The position numbers and the translations under genes were made by a program. A DNA stretch of 64,000 bases from Auritidibacter sp. Marseille-P8566 (GTDB taxonomy: Bacteria; Actinomycetota; Actinomycetes; Actinomycetales; Microbacteriaceae): NCBI GenBank assembly GCA_945895375.1, contig CAMDEE010000001.1:1-64000 (forward strand), read 5' to 3'. A model generated the notes under the pieces. That model made no database searches and was not told where the DNA came from. It saw nothing but the letters and a program-made list of their open reading frames with translations. Shown piece by piece: positions 20,272-30,346 of this stretch. Position 1 is the first letter of the stretch, and each line of letters starts with the position of its first letter.

Positions 20272-21627
20272 TTAGTCGTTCTTAAATGCTGCGTTTAGGA
20301 AGTCTTCGCGTTCAACTAGCTTCACTCGTTCACGATCTTGAGCAGCACCTAGAGCTTTTTCAGTTGCATCAATCTTGAGCCATTCAGGCCAACCTAGGAA
20401 CTGAACTCCCTTGGAATTCAAGAGGTTCACAACATCATCTTCATCAGCATGAGCAGGAGTCCACCAAGTGTCCCTGTCAGCAATGACGCAAGCAATTGTT
20501 TCCATAGCATCACTCTTAGTGTGACCAATTAGACCAATAGGTCCACGCTTGATCCAACCGGTTGCGTAGATACCTGGAATGTGTTCACCGCTGTCATCTA
20601 ACACTCGACCCGCTTCGTTAGTAATAACACCGTGCTTGTGATCAAAAGGAATTGAATCTAATTCAGAACCAAAGTATCCAATGGCTCTATAAACAGCTTG
20701 TACGTTGAACTCTCTAATTTCACCAGTTCCAGTAACACCACCAGAACCATCTAGTTCAGTTCTTTCAATTCTCAATGCAGTAACTTTTCCATCTTCACCA
20801 AGTATTTCTTTAGGTGAACTAAAGAAATGCAGGTGCAGCCTCTTTGTTGCCCCAGTGGTTTCTTTACCTCTATGGCTTTCAAGGGTGTTCACCATGACTC
20901 TTGTTTGGTTATTGGTATCAATAGCTTCTTGAGATCCTGCATCGTATTTGAAGTCTTCGTCATAGACGATGGTGTCAACACCGGCAATGTCACATGCTTC
21001 ACGAAGTTCTAGCGGTGTGAACTTGACCTGAGCTGGTCCTCTTCTACCAAAGACGTGAACATCCGTAACAGGTGAAGCTAGCAGTCCTTGATAAACATTG
21101 TCTGGAATATCTGTTGATAGAAGATCTGCTGGTTGCTTAGCAAGGATTCTGGCAACGTCAAGAGCTACGTTTCCATTTCCTAGAACAGCAACTTCCTTAG
21201 CGTTTAGCGGCCAGGTTCTTGGGAAATCTGGATGAGCGTCATACCAGTTCACAAAGTCGGCTGCACCATAGCTACCATCTAGTTCAACACCTGGAATATT
21301 TAGGGTTGCATCTTTGATTGCACCAGTTGAGAAAATAACTGCGTTGTAATGACTCTTTAGTTCATCAAGAGTGATGTCTGTTCCATACTTGACGTTACCG
21401 AAGAAGCGGATGTCTCCTCTATCTAGAACTTCATAGAGGGCTCTAATGATTCCTTTGATTCTTGGGTGATCAGGAGCCACTCCGTAGCGCACTAGGCCAT
21501 ATGGTGCTGGAAGCAAATCGAACAGGTCGATGCTCACATCAAAGTCTCTTTCAGCTTTGATGATTAGATCTGCTGCATAGATTCCGGCAGGGCCAGCACC
21601 AACAATAGCTAAACGCATTTTGTTCAA
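20272..21627 (-). CDS. fprA: Ferredoxin/flavodoxin--NADP+ reductase, FprA-like
   Basis: AIVGAGPAGIYAAD, LPAPYGLVRYGVAPDHPRIK, VLGNGNVALDVARIL, GWIKRGPIGLIGHTKSDAMETI. Confidence 0.93.
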   Translation of the reverse strand: MNKMRLAIVGAGPAGIYAADLIIKAERDFDVSIDLFDLLPAPYGLVRYGVAPDHPRIKGIIRALYEVLDRGDIRFFGNVKYGTDITLDELKSHYNAVIFSTGAIKDATLNIPGVELDGSYGAADFVNWYDAHPDFPRTWPLNAKEVAVLGNGNVALDVARILAKQPADLLSTDIPDNVYQGLLASPVTDVHVFGRRGPAQVKFTPLELREACDIAGVDTIVYDEDFKYDAGSQEAIDTNNQTRVMVNTLESHRGKETTGATKRLHLHFFSSPKEILGEDGKVTALRIERTELDGSGGVTGTGEIREFNVQAVYRAIGYFGSELDSIPFDHKHGVITNEAGRVLDDSGEHIPGIYATGWIKRGPIGLIGHTKSDAMETIACVIADRDTWWTPAHADEDDVVNLLNSKGVQFLGWPEWLKIDATEKALGAAQDRERVKLVEREDFLNAAFKND

Positions 21628-21647
21628 GATAAATCAAATCCTTTTAT

Positions 21648-22652
21648 TTACTGGTTACGGTCAACAACGGCTTCAGCGAATACTCGCAAGGCATCTTTGA
21701 CCGGTGAATCTGGTAGCGGGGCTAAGGCTTCAACGGCCTCTGCTGCCCAAGTTCTAGCCATCTGATAAGCCTCTTCAAGAGCTGGATGCTCTCTAAGTTT
21801 GCTCACCGCCAATGCTAACTGGGCGTCATCTTCAAGACCCCCGTCAATTATCTCAATAAGTTCACGGGCTTTAGGGTCAGTCTCGGCGTGAGCCCTAAGA
21901 ATAAGGGTTGGCATAGTTGGTACGCCTGCTCTGAGGTCTGTGCCAGGGGTCTTACCTGAGTCATCAGATGCAATGTCAATAACATCGTCAATCAACTGGA
22001 AGGCAACTCCTACCTTCTCACCATAGATTCTCATTGGTTCACGATATTCATCAGGACCATCACCATAGACAACACCTAGTTCAGCACTAGCTGCAATAAG
22101 TGATCCAGTTTTATCGGCAAGAACCTGAATGTAATGAGCAATAGGGTCTTCGTTATCTTGAGGACCTAGAGTTTCATGAAGTTGACCTAAACAAAGTCTT
22201 TCGAAAGTATCTGCTTGCAATGAAAGAGCTTTACCACCAAGACGGCTAACAATCTGTGATGCTCTTGCAAACAGTAAGTCACCAGTCAAGATAGCTACGC
22301 TGTTACCCCAAACTTCGTGAGCGGTTGGAACACCTCTGCGCATTGGTGCTCTATCCATCACGTCATCGTGATAAAGAGTTGCTAAGTGAGTAAGTTCAAC
22401 AACAACCGCTGCTTTGATTACTTCTTCTTTTGAATCATCACCTAAAGCTGCACCTAGAAGAACTAGTACAGGACGTAGCCTCTTGCCACCTGCTTCAAGT
22501 AAATGTCTTGAAGTCACATTCGCAACTGGATCTGTGTGAGTGACTGACTTTAATAGTTCAACCTCAACCTGCTCTAAACCAGACTGAATCTTTTTCAGCA
22601 GGGCTTTGTCTACTACTTTGCGTAGCTGAGGAGGTAATACTATTTTGTTCAT
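21648..22652 (-). CDS. Polyprenyl diphosphate synthase (probably menaquinone side chain)
   Basis: GGKRLRPVLVLL, LYHDDVMD (DDxxD), AFQLIDDVIDI (second DDxxD-like motif); next to menG. Confidence 0.93.
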   Translation of the reverse strand: MNKIVLPPQLRKVVDKALLKKIQSGLEQVEVELLKSVTHTDPVANVTSRHLLEAGGKRLRPVLVLLGAALGDDSKEEVIKAAVVVELTHLATLYHDDVMDRAPMRRGVPTAHEVWGNSVAILTGDLLFARASQIVSRLGGKALSLQADTFERLCLGQLHETLGPQDNEDPIAHYIQVLADKTGSLIAASAELGVVYGDGPDEYREPMRIYGEKVGVAFQLIDDVIDIASDDSGKTPGTDLRAGVPTMPTLILRAHAETDPKARELIEIIDGGLEDDAQLALAVSKLREHPALEEAYQMARTWAAEAVEALAPLPDSPVKDALRVFAEAVVDRNQ

Positions 22653-23347
22653 TTAGTCGCTTTCTTAGCGCTGTGTAGGGCAACAATTCCAAAGTTTAGG
22701 TTCTTGTATTTTGCATCTTTGAATCCAGCTTCAACCAACCACTGAACCAAGACCTCTTGCTTAGGCCAAGCAGCAATAGATTCTGAAAGATAGTCGTAAG
22801 CACCTTTGTTCTTAGCAAGGAGCTTACTCAGGGTTGGCAAGATGTTTGCTAGATACCAGCGATAAAGTGACCCAATAACTGGAGTCCTCACATGAGAGAA
22901 CTCGCAGATCACTACTACCCCACCTGGCTTTAGAACTCTAAGCATTTCAGCAACTGCCTTCGTAGGGTCAACTACGTTTCTAAGTCCAAACGAAATAGTT
23001 ACTGCATCAACCGAAGCATCAGCAAAAGGCAACTTTGTTGCATCAGCAAAAACAAACTCAAGGTTTGGGTGGCGTTTTCTACCAACAGCAAGCATTCCCT
23101 CACTGAAGTCGCTAGCAATTACCTTTACTCCAGGCTTAGCGAACACAACCGATGATGAACCTGTGCCAGCAGCAAGATCTAAAACAGTTTGTCCGCTTTG
23201 TGGGTTAACAGCTTTTAGTACTTTTCTTCGCCATAGGCGATCTTGACCAAAGGAAAGGAGGTCATTTGTGCGGTCGTAACTTTCAGCAACCGAATCAAAC
23301 ATGGCTGCGACTTCTGCCGGCTTTTTGGCCATATCTGCTTTATTCAC
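22649..23347 (-). CDS. menG: Demethylmenaquinone methyltransferase
   Basis: FDSVAESYDRTNDLLSFGQDRLWRR, LDLAAGTGSSS, ISFGLRNVVDPTKAVAEMLRVLKPGG (UbiE/MenG signatures). Confidence 0.95.
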   Translation of the reverse strand: MNKADMAKKPAEVAAMFDSVAESYDRTNDLLSFGQDRLWRRKVLKAVNPQSGQTVLDLAAGTGSSSVVFAKPGVKVIASDFSEGMLAVGRKRHPNLEFVFADATKLPFADASVDAVTISFGLRNVVDPTKAVAEMLRVLKPGGVVVICEFSHVRTPVIGSLYRWYLANILPTLSKLLAKNKGAYDYLSESIAAWPKQEVLVQWLVEAGFKDAKYKNLNFGIVALHSAKKATK

Positions 23348-23379
23348 TAGCCAAGTCTAATCTTTGGCTGGTTGAGTAT

Positions 23380-23937
23380 CTACTGCCCCGAGGTGGAAAG
23401 ATACATCCTCTTTCGTCTTCTGCTTCTAATGGTGCTTACGCTAGTCAAAGCCAGTAGCACGAGAGCTGCTAATCCCAGCCCTAATCCAAAAATTCTGGCC
23501 CCATCCATAAACTCATCGGCTGGTGTTCTAGTGGTTTGCTCGATGGATTGAATTGGGATTGGTGCATGTCTGTATGGGTCGAGGTTTGACTTCTGGTCTT
23601 GGCTAACCAGGCCTAGGTCCTCAAGTGCTGTGTCTAGTTCTGGTGACATGTCCCACTTATAGACCTGACCAGATGGATCGGTTGGTAACACGAAGATGTT
23701 TGGATCTGATGGCTGACCCATTCTGATTACCACTGGTGGAATCAAGACACCTGAGTGATCTTCATTGCCATACTCAATCTCTGAGTGCAGGTTCAGAAGT
23801 TCCTGCTCTTCGTTCAGGTAGCCATAGATGTCAACGATGGTTGGATCTGGCTCTGTTTCGGAAGCGAATGAGGCAACAGGAACCGATAATCCGGCTAGGA
23901 GTAATGCAGTGATTACGGTATTTAGAACTTTCCGCAC
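23380..23937 (-). CDS. Exported, C-terminally membrane-anchored hypothetical protein
   Basis: N-terminal signal peptide MRKVLNTVITALLLAGLSVPVASFAS and C-terminal TM followed by RSRRRKR. Confidence 0.7.
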   Translation of the reverse strand: MRKVLNTVITALLLAGLSVPVASFASETEPDPTIVDIYGYLNEEQELLNLHSEIEYGNEDHSGVLIPPVVIRMGQPSDPNIFVLPTDPSGQVYKWDMSPELDTALEDLGLVSQDQKSNLDPYRHAPIPIQSIEQTTRTPADEFMDGARIFGLGLGLAALVLLALTSVSTIRSRRRKRMYLSTSGQ

Positions 23938-24065
23938 TTGGCACTCCTCTCACTGTTTTAGACTTCAAGTGACCTGTCTTTAGGATATCCCAGTAAAAAG
24001 AGAGTCCTTAAGGCTCGCTGAGGATTTCACAGAAAACGTACAGAACAAGGTTTGGAAAGATTTAG

Positions 24066-25295
24066 TTGACTCTCAAGGTGTACTCAAGGCTGATAGCAGC
24101 CCATGAGCTAGGCCTAAACGAGGATTACTCCTTCGCCGACCTCCTAGGAACCAATACTTCAGCCTTCATCTATGAAAAACAAGGCCTCATCGGCTGGGGT
24201 GAAGCCCTAAGGCTAGAGACATCAGGACCTAATCGAATCCTCGAACTAGACGCCAAGTGGCGTGATGTAGCTTCTCAAGCAGAGATTACTGATGAGGTCA
24301 ATGTCTCAGGTTCTGGACTTATCTCCTTTGGGTCAATTGCTTTTTCTGAGAACAGCAAGAGCACAAGCGTTCTTGTAATTCCTCAGGTTGTTGTGGGTAG
24401 GCATGATGGAGCTCTATGGCTAACAACTATCAACATCAGTGAAGTCGCTGCTCTCAAGCTCATCAACCTAGAGAGCATCTTCACCCCTGCTCACTTTGAA
24501 CCAGGACAAATCACTACTGAGCAATACAAACTAAACGTTGATAGAGCTCTTGCGGCTATCTCTTCGAAGAACATCGAAAAGGTAGTTCTTGCTAGAGATC
24601 TAAAAGCGCAGGTATCTCAAGACTTCAACATCAATCCAGCTCTTCGCAAGCTTGAGAAGAAATTCGACTCTTGTTTCATTTACTCTGTCGCTGGACTATT
24701 CGGAGCAAGCCCTGAACTATTGGTCAAGGTTTATCACTCAGAATTCAGTGCTCGAGTCTTAGCTGGAACAGCAGGTCGAGGAACAGACCCAGGTGTTGAT
24801 CAGGCTATTGGTGCTGCTCTAAATGAATCACCTAAGAACAGAGCAGAGCATAAGTATGCAATTGATTCACTTGTTTCATCCCTAAAAGTATTCAGCGAAG
24901 AGATAACTGTTGATACAGAACCATTCAGTATTCCTCTGCCTAACCTTTGGCATCTAGCCAGTGATGTGAAAGCGACATTGAACTCAGATTCAACATCTCT
25001 TCAAGTTGTTAGTGCTCTGCATCCTTCAGCAGCTGTTGCTGGAACTCCTAGAGATAAAGCTCTTGAAGTCATTGAAGAAATAGAGAATGTTGATCGTGGA
25101 AGATATGCAGGACCAGTTGGTTGGCTAGGTGCTGATGGTGATGGTGTTTGGGCCATTGCTCTTAGAGGAGCTCAGTTAGACAACGGGACACTCACTGCGT
25201 TTGCTGGATGTGGAATTGTTGCAGGATCAGATCCTGAGGCAGAGCTTGCTGAAGCAGTTCTAAAGTTCAAACCAATTGTTGATGCGCTTAGCTAG
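24066..25295 (+). CDS. menF: Isochorismate synthase
   Basis: Chorismate-binding motifs: KVVLARDL, AGTAGRG, HPSAAVAGTP, RGRYAGPVGWLGADGDG. TTG start. Confidence 0.93.
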   Translation: MTLKVYSRLIAAHELGLNEDYSFADLLGTNTSAFIYEKQGLIGWGEALRLETSGPNRILELDAKWRDVASQAEITDEVNVSGSGLISFGSIAFSENSKSTSVLVIPQVVVGRHDGALWLTTINISEVAALKLINLESIFTPAHFEPGQITTEQYKLNVDRALAAISSKNIEKVVLARDLKAQVSQDFNINPALRKLEKKFDSCFIYSVAGLFGASPELLVKVYHSEFSARVLAGTAGRGTDPGVDQAIGAALNESPKNRAEHKYAIDSLVSSLKVFSEEITVDTEPFSIPLPNLWHLASDVKATLNSDSTSLQVVSALHPSAAVAGTPRDKALEVIEEIENVDRGRYAGPVGWLGADGDGVWAIALRGAQLDNGTLTAFAGCGIVAGSDPEAELAEAVLKFKPIVDALS

Positions 25296-26857
25296 TCCAA
25301 CACAACTTCAATAACAACTCGACCTGTAAGCGATAACGCTGACTCAAACTCTTCCACTGTCTTTGGATTCACATACTGCCACCCGTAAGCGTCGGCTAGT
25401 TTGCCCATGTAAACAATCTGTGGTGTCTGGAAGATTCTCTTGAACATGTTTGCTTCAACACTTTGAGCAACCTCTAAATTGCTGAAGATCTTTCCACCGT
25501 TATCGTTGGCAACAATAATCTGAAGATTCAGTTCCCCATCATTAGGGTCAATAGCTAAAGAGCCAACATCGTGCAGGAAGGTTAGATCCCCCATGAGTGC
25601 TCTTACCTGCTTAACTGGTTCTTGAATGGCAATACCGGTAGCAGTTGCAATAGTTCCATCAATACCTGATAGCCCACGGTTAGCCCAAGCTCTAACTTCT
25701 AACCTTGGAGCGCAAAAGTCTGCTTCTCTGATTAGCTGAGATGCTCCTAAGACCAAGATGGTGTTATCTGCTGGAGATCTCTCCCAGGTCTTAGCGATGA
25801 TTGCATGTCTATCTAGCGTTGAACTAGTTCCAATGTGATCTGGTTCACTCATCCAAGCTTTCAACCAGTCTGGGCTACAGGTTCCTTCAATCAGTTCAGT
25901 GACCTTGGTCACTTCATTACCAATAGAGAATGAACCCATTTGTCCTTCACGGACAAAGACCGTGATGTCTTCTCTTTTTAGTAACGCGATGATTGGTCTA
26001 CTAAGCGTTGGCTTGCCATAAACAATGACCTGCTCTATTTGATTTAGTAGCTCAAAGTTATTAGCAAGAAGTGTTCGATACCCAATCACAGATGCAGCTA
26101 GGTGTCTCACTCCTGACGTTGGCTCTGCGAAGACGGGAAGATTCAGGCTCTCTATTTCAGCAAGGTGTGAACCAGCATTAGCACCAGCCACAATAACTGT
26201 TGGTTTAGTTAGATCTAACTTGAAGGTACTTTCATCTTCAGTTTCTTCTACTAATGCTTTTTCATCAGCAGCCCAGATCTCTTCCAATACCTCTGCTGCA
26301 TTAGGAGTTACTGAAGATAGTGGTTCGATGAACTGTAAGTTCAGTTGAACTGGTTGTGCTCTTTTGCCCCAAGCAAGTAGCACTGCCTTCTCAACTAGTT
26401 CTTTAGCAAGCTGAGGAAGCCTTGGAATGTCTTTCTCTGTTGGTGCTGGAACATCAATACATTCAATGACAGCATCAGCAAAGATACCGACCTGGTTTGT
26501 AGTTTGGTTAGCGCCTTTATCTCTAAGCTCTGCTGGTCTATCTGCTGTTAGCAAGATAAGTCCTAGACCTGAGTGGTGAGCCTCAAGAACAGCGGGATGA
26601 AGATTAGCAACAGCAGTTCCTGAAGTAGTGATGATGACCTGAGGCCCACCATAGACAGCAGCACCTAAGGCACCAAAACCTAAAGATCTCTCATCGATAC
26701 GAACATGGAGGTTAGCTTTGCCTGCTTCTGTGACTTGAGCTGCAGCAATTGCTAATGCTTGAGATCTTGCTCCTGGTGCTAACCAGAAGACTCTTCCCCA
26801 GGCAGCTAATTCAGCGATTATGTGTGCTGAAAACATCTGGGCGGGAGATTCCGTCAT
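25292..26857 (-). CDS. menD: 2-succinyl-5-enolpyruvyl-6-hydroxy-3-cyclohexene-1-carboxylate synthase
   Basis: ThDP-enzyme motifs RIDERSLGFGALG, TTSGTAVANLHPAVLEAHHSGLGLILLTADRPAELRDKGANQTTNQ; GDLTFLHDVGSL. Start revised from 26983. Confidence 0.94.
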   Translation of the reverse strand: MTESPAQMFSAHIIAELAAWGRVFWLAPGARSQALAIAAAQVTEAGKANLHVRIDERSLGFGALGAAVYGGPQVIITTSGTAVANLHPAVLEAHHSGLGLILLTADRPAELRDKGANQTTNQVGIFADAVIECIDVPAPTEKDIPRLPQLAKELVEKAVLLAWGKRAQPVQLNLQFIEPLSSVTPNAAEVLEEIWAADEKALVEETEDESTFKLDLTKPTVIVAGANAGSHLAEIESLNLPVFAEPTSGVRHLAASVIGYRTLLANNFELLNQIEQVIVYGKPTLSRPIIALLKREDITVFVREGQMGSFSIGNEVTKVTELIEGTCSPDWLKAWMSEPDHIGTSSTLDRHAIIAKTWERSPADNTILVLGASQLIREADFCAPRLEVRAWANRGLSGIDGTIATATGIAIQEPVKQVRALMGDLTFLHDVGSLAIDPNDGELNLQIIVANDNGGKIFSNLEVAQSVEANMFKRIFQTPQIVYMGKLADAYGWQYVNPKTVEEFESALSLTGRVVIEVVLD

Positions 26858-26858
26858 G

Positions 26859-27152
26859 CTAATTGTTGTTATCTCTTCTGAAGCGATTACCGAGATCTCG
26901 TAGGAAGTCGGCATCGTCATCAGGAGCAACTGGTCTTGAACGCTTAGCTCCTTGACCTGAATCTCCATCAATTGGTCGACCAATGGTTATGTATAGAAGA
27001 CCACCGATGATTGGCACGAATAGACAAAGTAGTACCCAAGCAAACTTAGGCAATACTCTCACCTGGTTTTTGTTAGCGCTGGCGGCATATACGGTAGTGA
27101 AAATCTGGAAGATTACCACCGCAACGAGGAGTGCTAGTTGGATTCTTGTCAT
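26859..27152 (-). CDS. PLDc_N-type small membrane protein
   Basis: Two TM segments with KFAWVLLCLFVPIIGGLLYITIGRP. Confidence 0.85.
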   Translation of the reverse strand: MTRIQLALLVAVVIFQIFTTVYAASANKNQVRVLPKFAWVLLCLFVPIIGGLLYITIGRPIDGDSGQGAKRSRPVAPDDDADFLRDLGNRFRRDNNN

Positions 27153-27191
27153 GGGTCAATTCTAACCGAGGCGGAAACATAGACTAAAGCC

Positions 27192-27488
27192 ATGAGAAAT
27201 GTTTGGGTAAAGTACACAGTTATCAGACTTGGTGTTTTCACAGGACTATGCGTGCTCTTCGGTGTTCTAGGCATGCCATGGCTTGCAACAGTGCTGTTTG
27301 CAGCCACTCTCTCATTCGCCTATTCACTACTGTTTCTAAGTGGGCTCAGAGACCAAATCAGCAAGCAGATCTTTGAAAAACGTAACAACACCCTAGGTTC
27401 TGGAGATCCTGAAAGCGACCTAGAGAACGAGATTGTAGATCTAGAAGTTAAGAGTAAAAAGACCGTAACAGACACCGATAGCAAATAG
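27192..27488 (+). CDS. DUF4229-like membrane protein
   Basis: Small two- or three-TM protein in the men cluster; LLFLSGLRDQISKQIFEKRN. Confidence 0.75.
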   Translation: MRNVWVKYTVIRLGVFTGLCVLFGVLGMPWLATVLFAATLSFAYSLLFLSGLRDQISKQIFEKRNNTLGSGDPESDLENEIVDLEVKSKKTVTDTDSK

Positions 27489-28319
27489 CAGGGTCGTCAA
27501 GGTAGTTAGCTGCAAGACCAGTATTTGATCTTTAGGCTTTGTCGCAGACACAGCCATGATGTTGATAATCAGAACTGGTAGCAACAGCAGATTCACTAGG
27601 AACACTGCAGGGGCAATAAACCAAATCGGAGCAATCAAGCTAAACGGTGCCCAGGTCAGAACAAAGAACAAACCCAAAGATATGTTCTTACCAATGCGAG
27701 TTGAAAGAGTCTTCTTCCCACTCAAGCGATCTGTCTCAATGTCTCTAATGTTGTTGATCAGTAGCACTGCTGTTGCAAACGAACCAATGGCCGCTCCACC
27801 CAAGGTGCTCAGGATGTTCACTTCTAGTGTCTGAATGTAATCGGTTCCAACTGTTGCAACCAAACCAAAGAAGATAAAGACAATAACTTCACCTAAGCCT
27901 GCATAACCGTAAGGCTTCTTACCTCCGGTATAAAACCAAGCAGCCAGAATACAAACTGCACCAACAATCACAAACCACCACTGAGCAGTAAGAACTGTAA
28001 TGACTAGACCAAAGACTCCAGCTAAAGCAAAGGAAAGAAATGCTGCATTTCTAACTCGCTTTGGTTCAACAAAACCACCACCGGTTAGCCTGGCTGGACC
28101 AACTCTGTTGTCATCAGTTCCTCTAATGCCATCACTGTAATCATTTGAATAGTTCACACCTATTTGAAGTAACAAGGCAACAGTTAGCGCTAACAACACA
28201 AGACCAAGGTTGAACTTGCCAGCAAGCTCTGCTGTTCCTGCACCAACTAGGACTGGAGCAACTGCCAAAGGTAAAGTTCTAAGCCTTGCACCTTTGATCC
28301 ATAACTTAACTTCACTCAT
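27441..28319 (-). CDS. menA: 1,4-dihydroxy-2-naphthoate polyprenyltransferase
   Basis: GVNYSNDYSDGIRGTDDNRVGPARLTG and NNIRDIETDRLSGKKTLSTRIG prenyltransferase motifs. Confidence 0.95.
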   Translation of the reverse strand: MSEVKLWIKGARLRTLPLAVAPVLVGAGTAELAGKFNLGLVLLALTVALLLQIGVNYSNDYSDGIRGTDDNRVGPARLTGGGFVEPKRVRNAAFLSFALAGVFGLVITVLTAQWWFVIVGAVCILAAWFYTGGKKPYGYAGLGEVIVFIFFGLVATVGTDYIQTLEVNILSTLGGAAIGSFATAVLLINNIRDIETDRLSGKKTLSTRIGKNISLGLFFVLTWAPFSLIAPIWFIAPAVFLVNLLLLPVLIINIMAVSATKPKDQILVLQLTTLTTLLFAIGVCYGLFTLNF

Positions 28320-29440
28320 TAGATACCTTCACTAAATAGTTCTCTCAACGCAATCAAATCTGTCTTGCCACTTGTAAGCCTCGGCAATCTATCAACTCGA
28401 ATAACCCTAATTGGTTTAGCAGCTATTCCTAGTTGTTCAAACACTGCTCCAGCTATGTAATCGGCTACCTCAGGAGAACCAACATAGGCAATGCCAACAC
28501 GCTCTCCCCACTCAGTTGAACTAACCGCAGTTGCCCCTACTTCAACAACCCCTGGCACACTACCTGCTACAGCTTCAACTTGATCAAGACTCATTTTGAG
28601 TCCACCAGAGATCATCACTCGATCTGCTCTACCAAGAATGCGCAGTAGACCCGTTGAATCAAACTCACCGATGTCTTGAGTAACTAGGAAGCCTTCTTTA
28701 TTAGCAACATCGTTAGCCAACATGGTTCCCCTAATTGCAACCCGGTCATCTTCAACTAGCTTGATCTCAACACCATCTAAAAGCTCACCGTTGTACACAC
28801 AACCACCGCTAGTCTCAGCCATGCCATAGCTCTCAACTACATTGATATTTCTCTCTCTAAAGAAAGACAGAACATCAGCACTAGTTGCCTGACCACCAAC
28901 CAGGATTGCTGTGAAGCGCTGTAACAGCTTCACTAGAAAAGGATCCTGCGAAGCAAGCTGCTGCAATCTAACCAGCTGTGTTGGAACAACAGAGGTGAAC
29001 TTACTATCTGCAGTTAAGAGTGTCGAAGACAGAGCAAAAGCTTCAGGAGTAAATGGAACAGCAGTGTTCATAACAATAGGTTGAACATCAGCAAGGATTA
29101 AGCGAACTAGAACTTGAATACCTGCAATGTAATTGATTGGCAGAGTCAATAACCATTGACCTTGAGTACCAAAATACTTCTCTGTTGCCTTAGCACTAGC
29201 AATCAAAGCACTAGCACTAATGCTGATTCGCTTAGGTATTCCAGTTGAACCGCTGCTCTCAACAATCAGAGCAATATCTGAATTAACAAACGAAGGTATT
29301 CCTTCAACAATTACTTTTTCCCCATTTACTTCTCTAGGAGAAATAAACACAGCACATTTACCTTGAAGTGCATCGGTTAGAGCAACTAGAGCACCAACAA
29401 CATCATTGGCTGGGATAACTCTTACTGGGATTTGGTTCAT
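28319..29440 (-). CDS. menE: o-succinylbenzoate--CoA ligase
   Basis: AMP-binding motifs VESSGSTGIPKRISIS, ESYGMAETSGG, GRADRVMISGGLKMS; adjacent to menA and menB. Confidence 0.93.
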   Translation of the reverse strand: MNQIPVRVIPANDVVGALVALTDALQGKCAVFISPREVNGEKVIVEGIPSFVNSDIALIVESSGSTGIPKRISISASALIASAKATEKYFGTQGQWLLTLPINYIAGIQVLVRLILADVQPIVMNTAVPFTPEAFALSSTLLTADSKFTSVVPTQLVRLQQLASQDPFLVKLLQRFTAILVGGQATSADVLSFFRERNINVVESYGMAETSGGCVYNGELLDGVEIKLVEDDRVAIRGTMLANDVANKEGFLVTQDIGEFDSTGLLRILGRADRVMISGGLKMSLDQVEAVAGSVPGVVEVGATAVSSTEWGERVGIAYVGSPEVADYIAGAVFEQLGIAAKPIRVIRVDRLPRLTSGKTDLIALRELFSEGI

Positions 29441-29444
29441 GAAA

Positions 29445-30329
29445 TTAGAAGTGCCAAGGAAATGGTGACCAGTCCGGTGCTCTTTTTTCTAGGAAGCTGT
29501 CCTTACCTTCAATAGCTTCATCAGTTCCATAAGCCATACGAGTAGCTTCACCAGCAAACAGCTGTTGACCAACTAGACCGTCATCAATCATGTTCATTCC
29601 ATATTTCAACAAACGAATTGACTGAGGTGACTTACCTAGAATCTCTTTAGCCCACTCAACACCTTTGGTTTCTAGTTCAGCATGAGGAACTACTAGGTTC
29701 ACTACCCCCATCTCATAAGCGCGCTGAGCTGAATACTCTTGGCCTAGGAAGAAGATTTCTCTAGCAAACTTCTGTCCAACCTGACGAGCAAGATAAGCAG
29801 AACCATAGCCAGCATCAAAAGAACCAACATCAGCATCTGTCTGCTTGAATCTTGCATGCTCACTAGAAGCAATAGAAAGATCAGCAACAACGTTTAGAGA
29901 GTGTCCGCCACCAGCAGCCCATCCAGGCACTAGAGCAATAACAACCTTCGGCATAAAGCGCATAAGTCTTTGAACTTCGAGAATGTGTAAACGCCCTGAA
30001 CTGTTATCCCCATACTCATAACCTGCACGACCACGAACTTTCTGATCTCCACCAGATGAGAACGCCCAACCACCATCTTTAGGAGAAGGACCGTTACCGG
30101 TTAGAAGAACAACACCAACATCGGTTAGACCCTGAGCATGAGTAAGAGCCTTAGCCAGCTCATCTACTGTCTGTGGTCTAAAAGCATTTCTAACCTCAGG
30201 GCGGTTGAAAGCGATACGAACAACCCCAAGAGATATGTGCTTGTGATAGGTGATGTCAGTCAGACTCTCAAAACCATCAACTTCAGACCAGATAGATGAG
30301 TCAAAGAGCTCAGATACGTGTTTGGACAT
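29445..30329 (-). CDS. menB: 1,4-dihydroxy-2-naphthoyl-CoA synthase
   Basis: Crotonase fold with FSSGGDQKVRG, VPGWAAGGGHSLNVVADL, FDAGYGSAYLARQVG. Confidence 0.96.
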   Translation of the reverse strand: MSKHVSELFDSSIWSEVDGFESLTDITYHKHISLGVVRIAFNRPEVRNAFRPQTVDELAKALTHAQGLTDVGVVLLTGNGPSPKDGGWAFSSGGDQKVRGRAGYEYGDNSSGRLHILEVQRLMRFMPKVVIALVPGWAAGGGHSLNVVADLSIASSEHARFKQTDADVGSFDAGYGSAYLARQVGQKFAREIFFLGQEYSAQRAYEMGVVNLVVPHAELETKGVEWAKEILGKSPQSIRLLKYGMNMIDDGLVGQQLFAGEATRMAYGTDEAIEGKDSFLEKRAPDWSPFPWHF

Positions 30330-30346
30330 ACTCCTAGACTAACAAT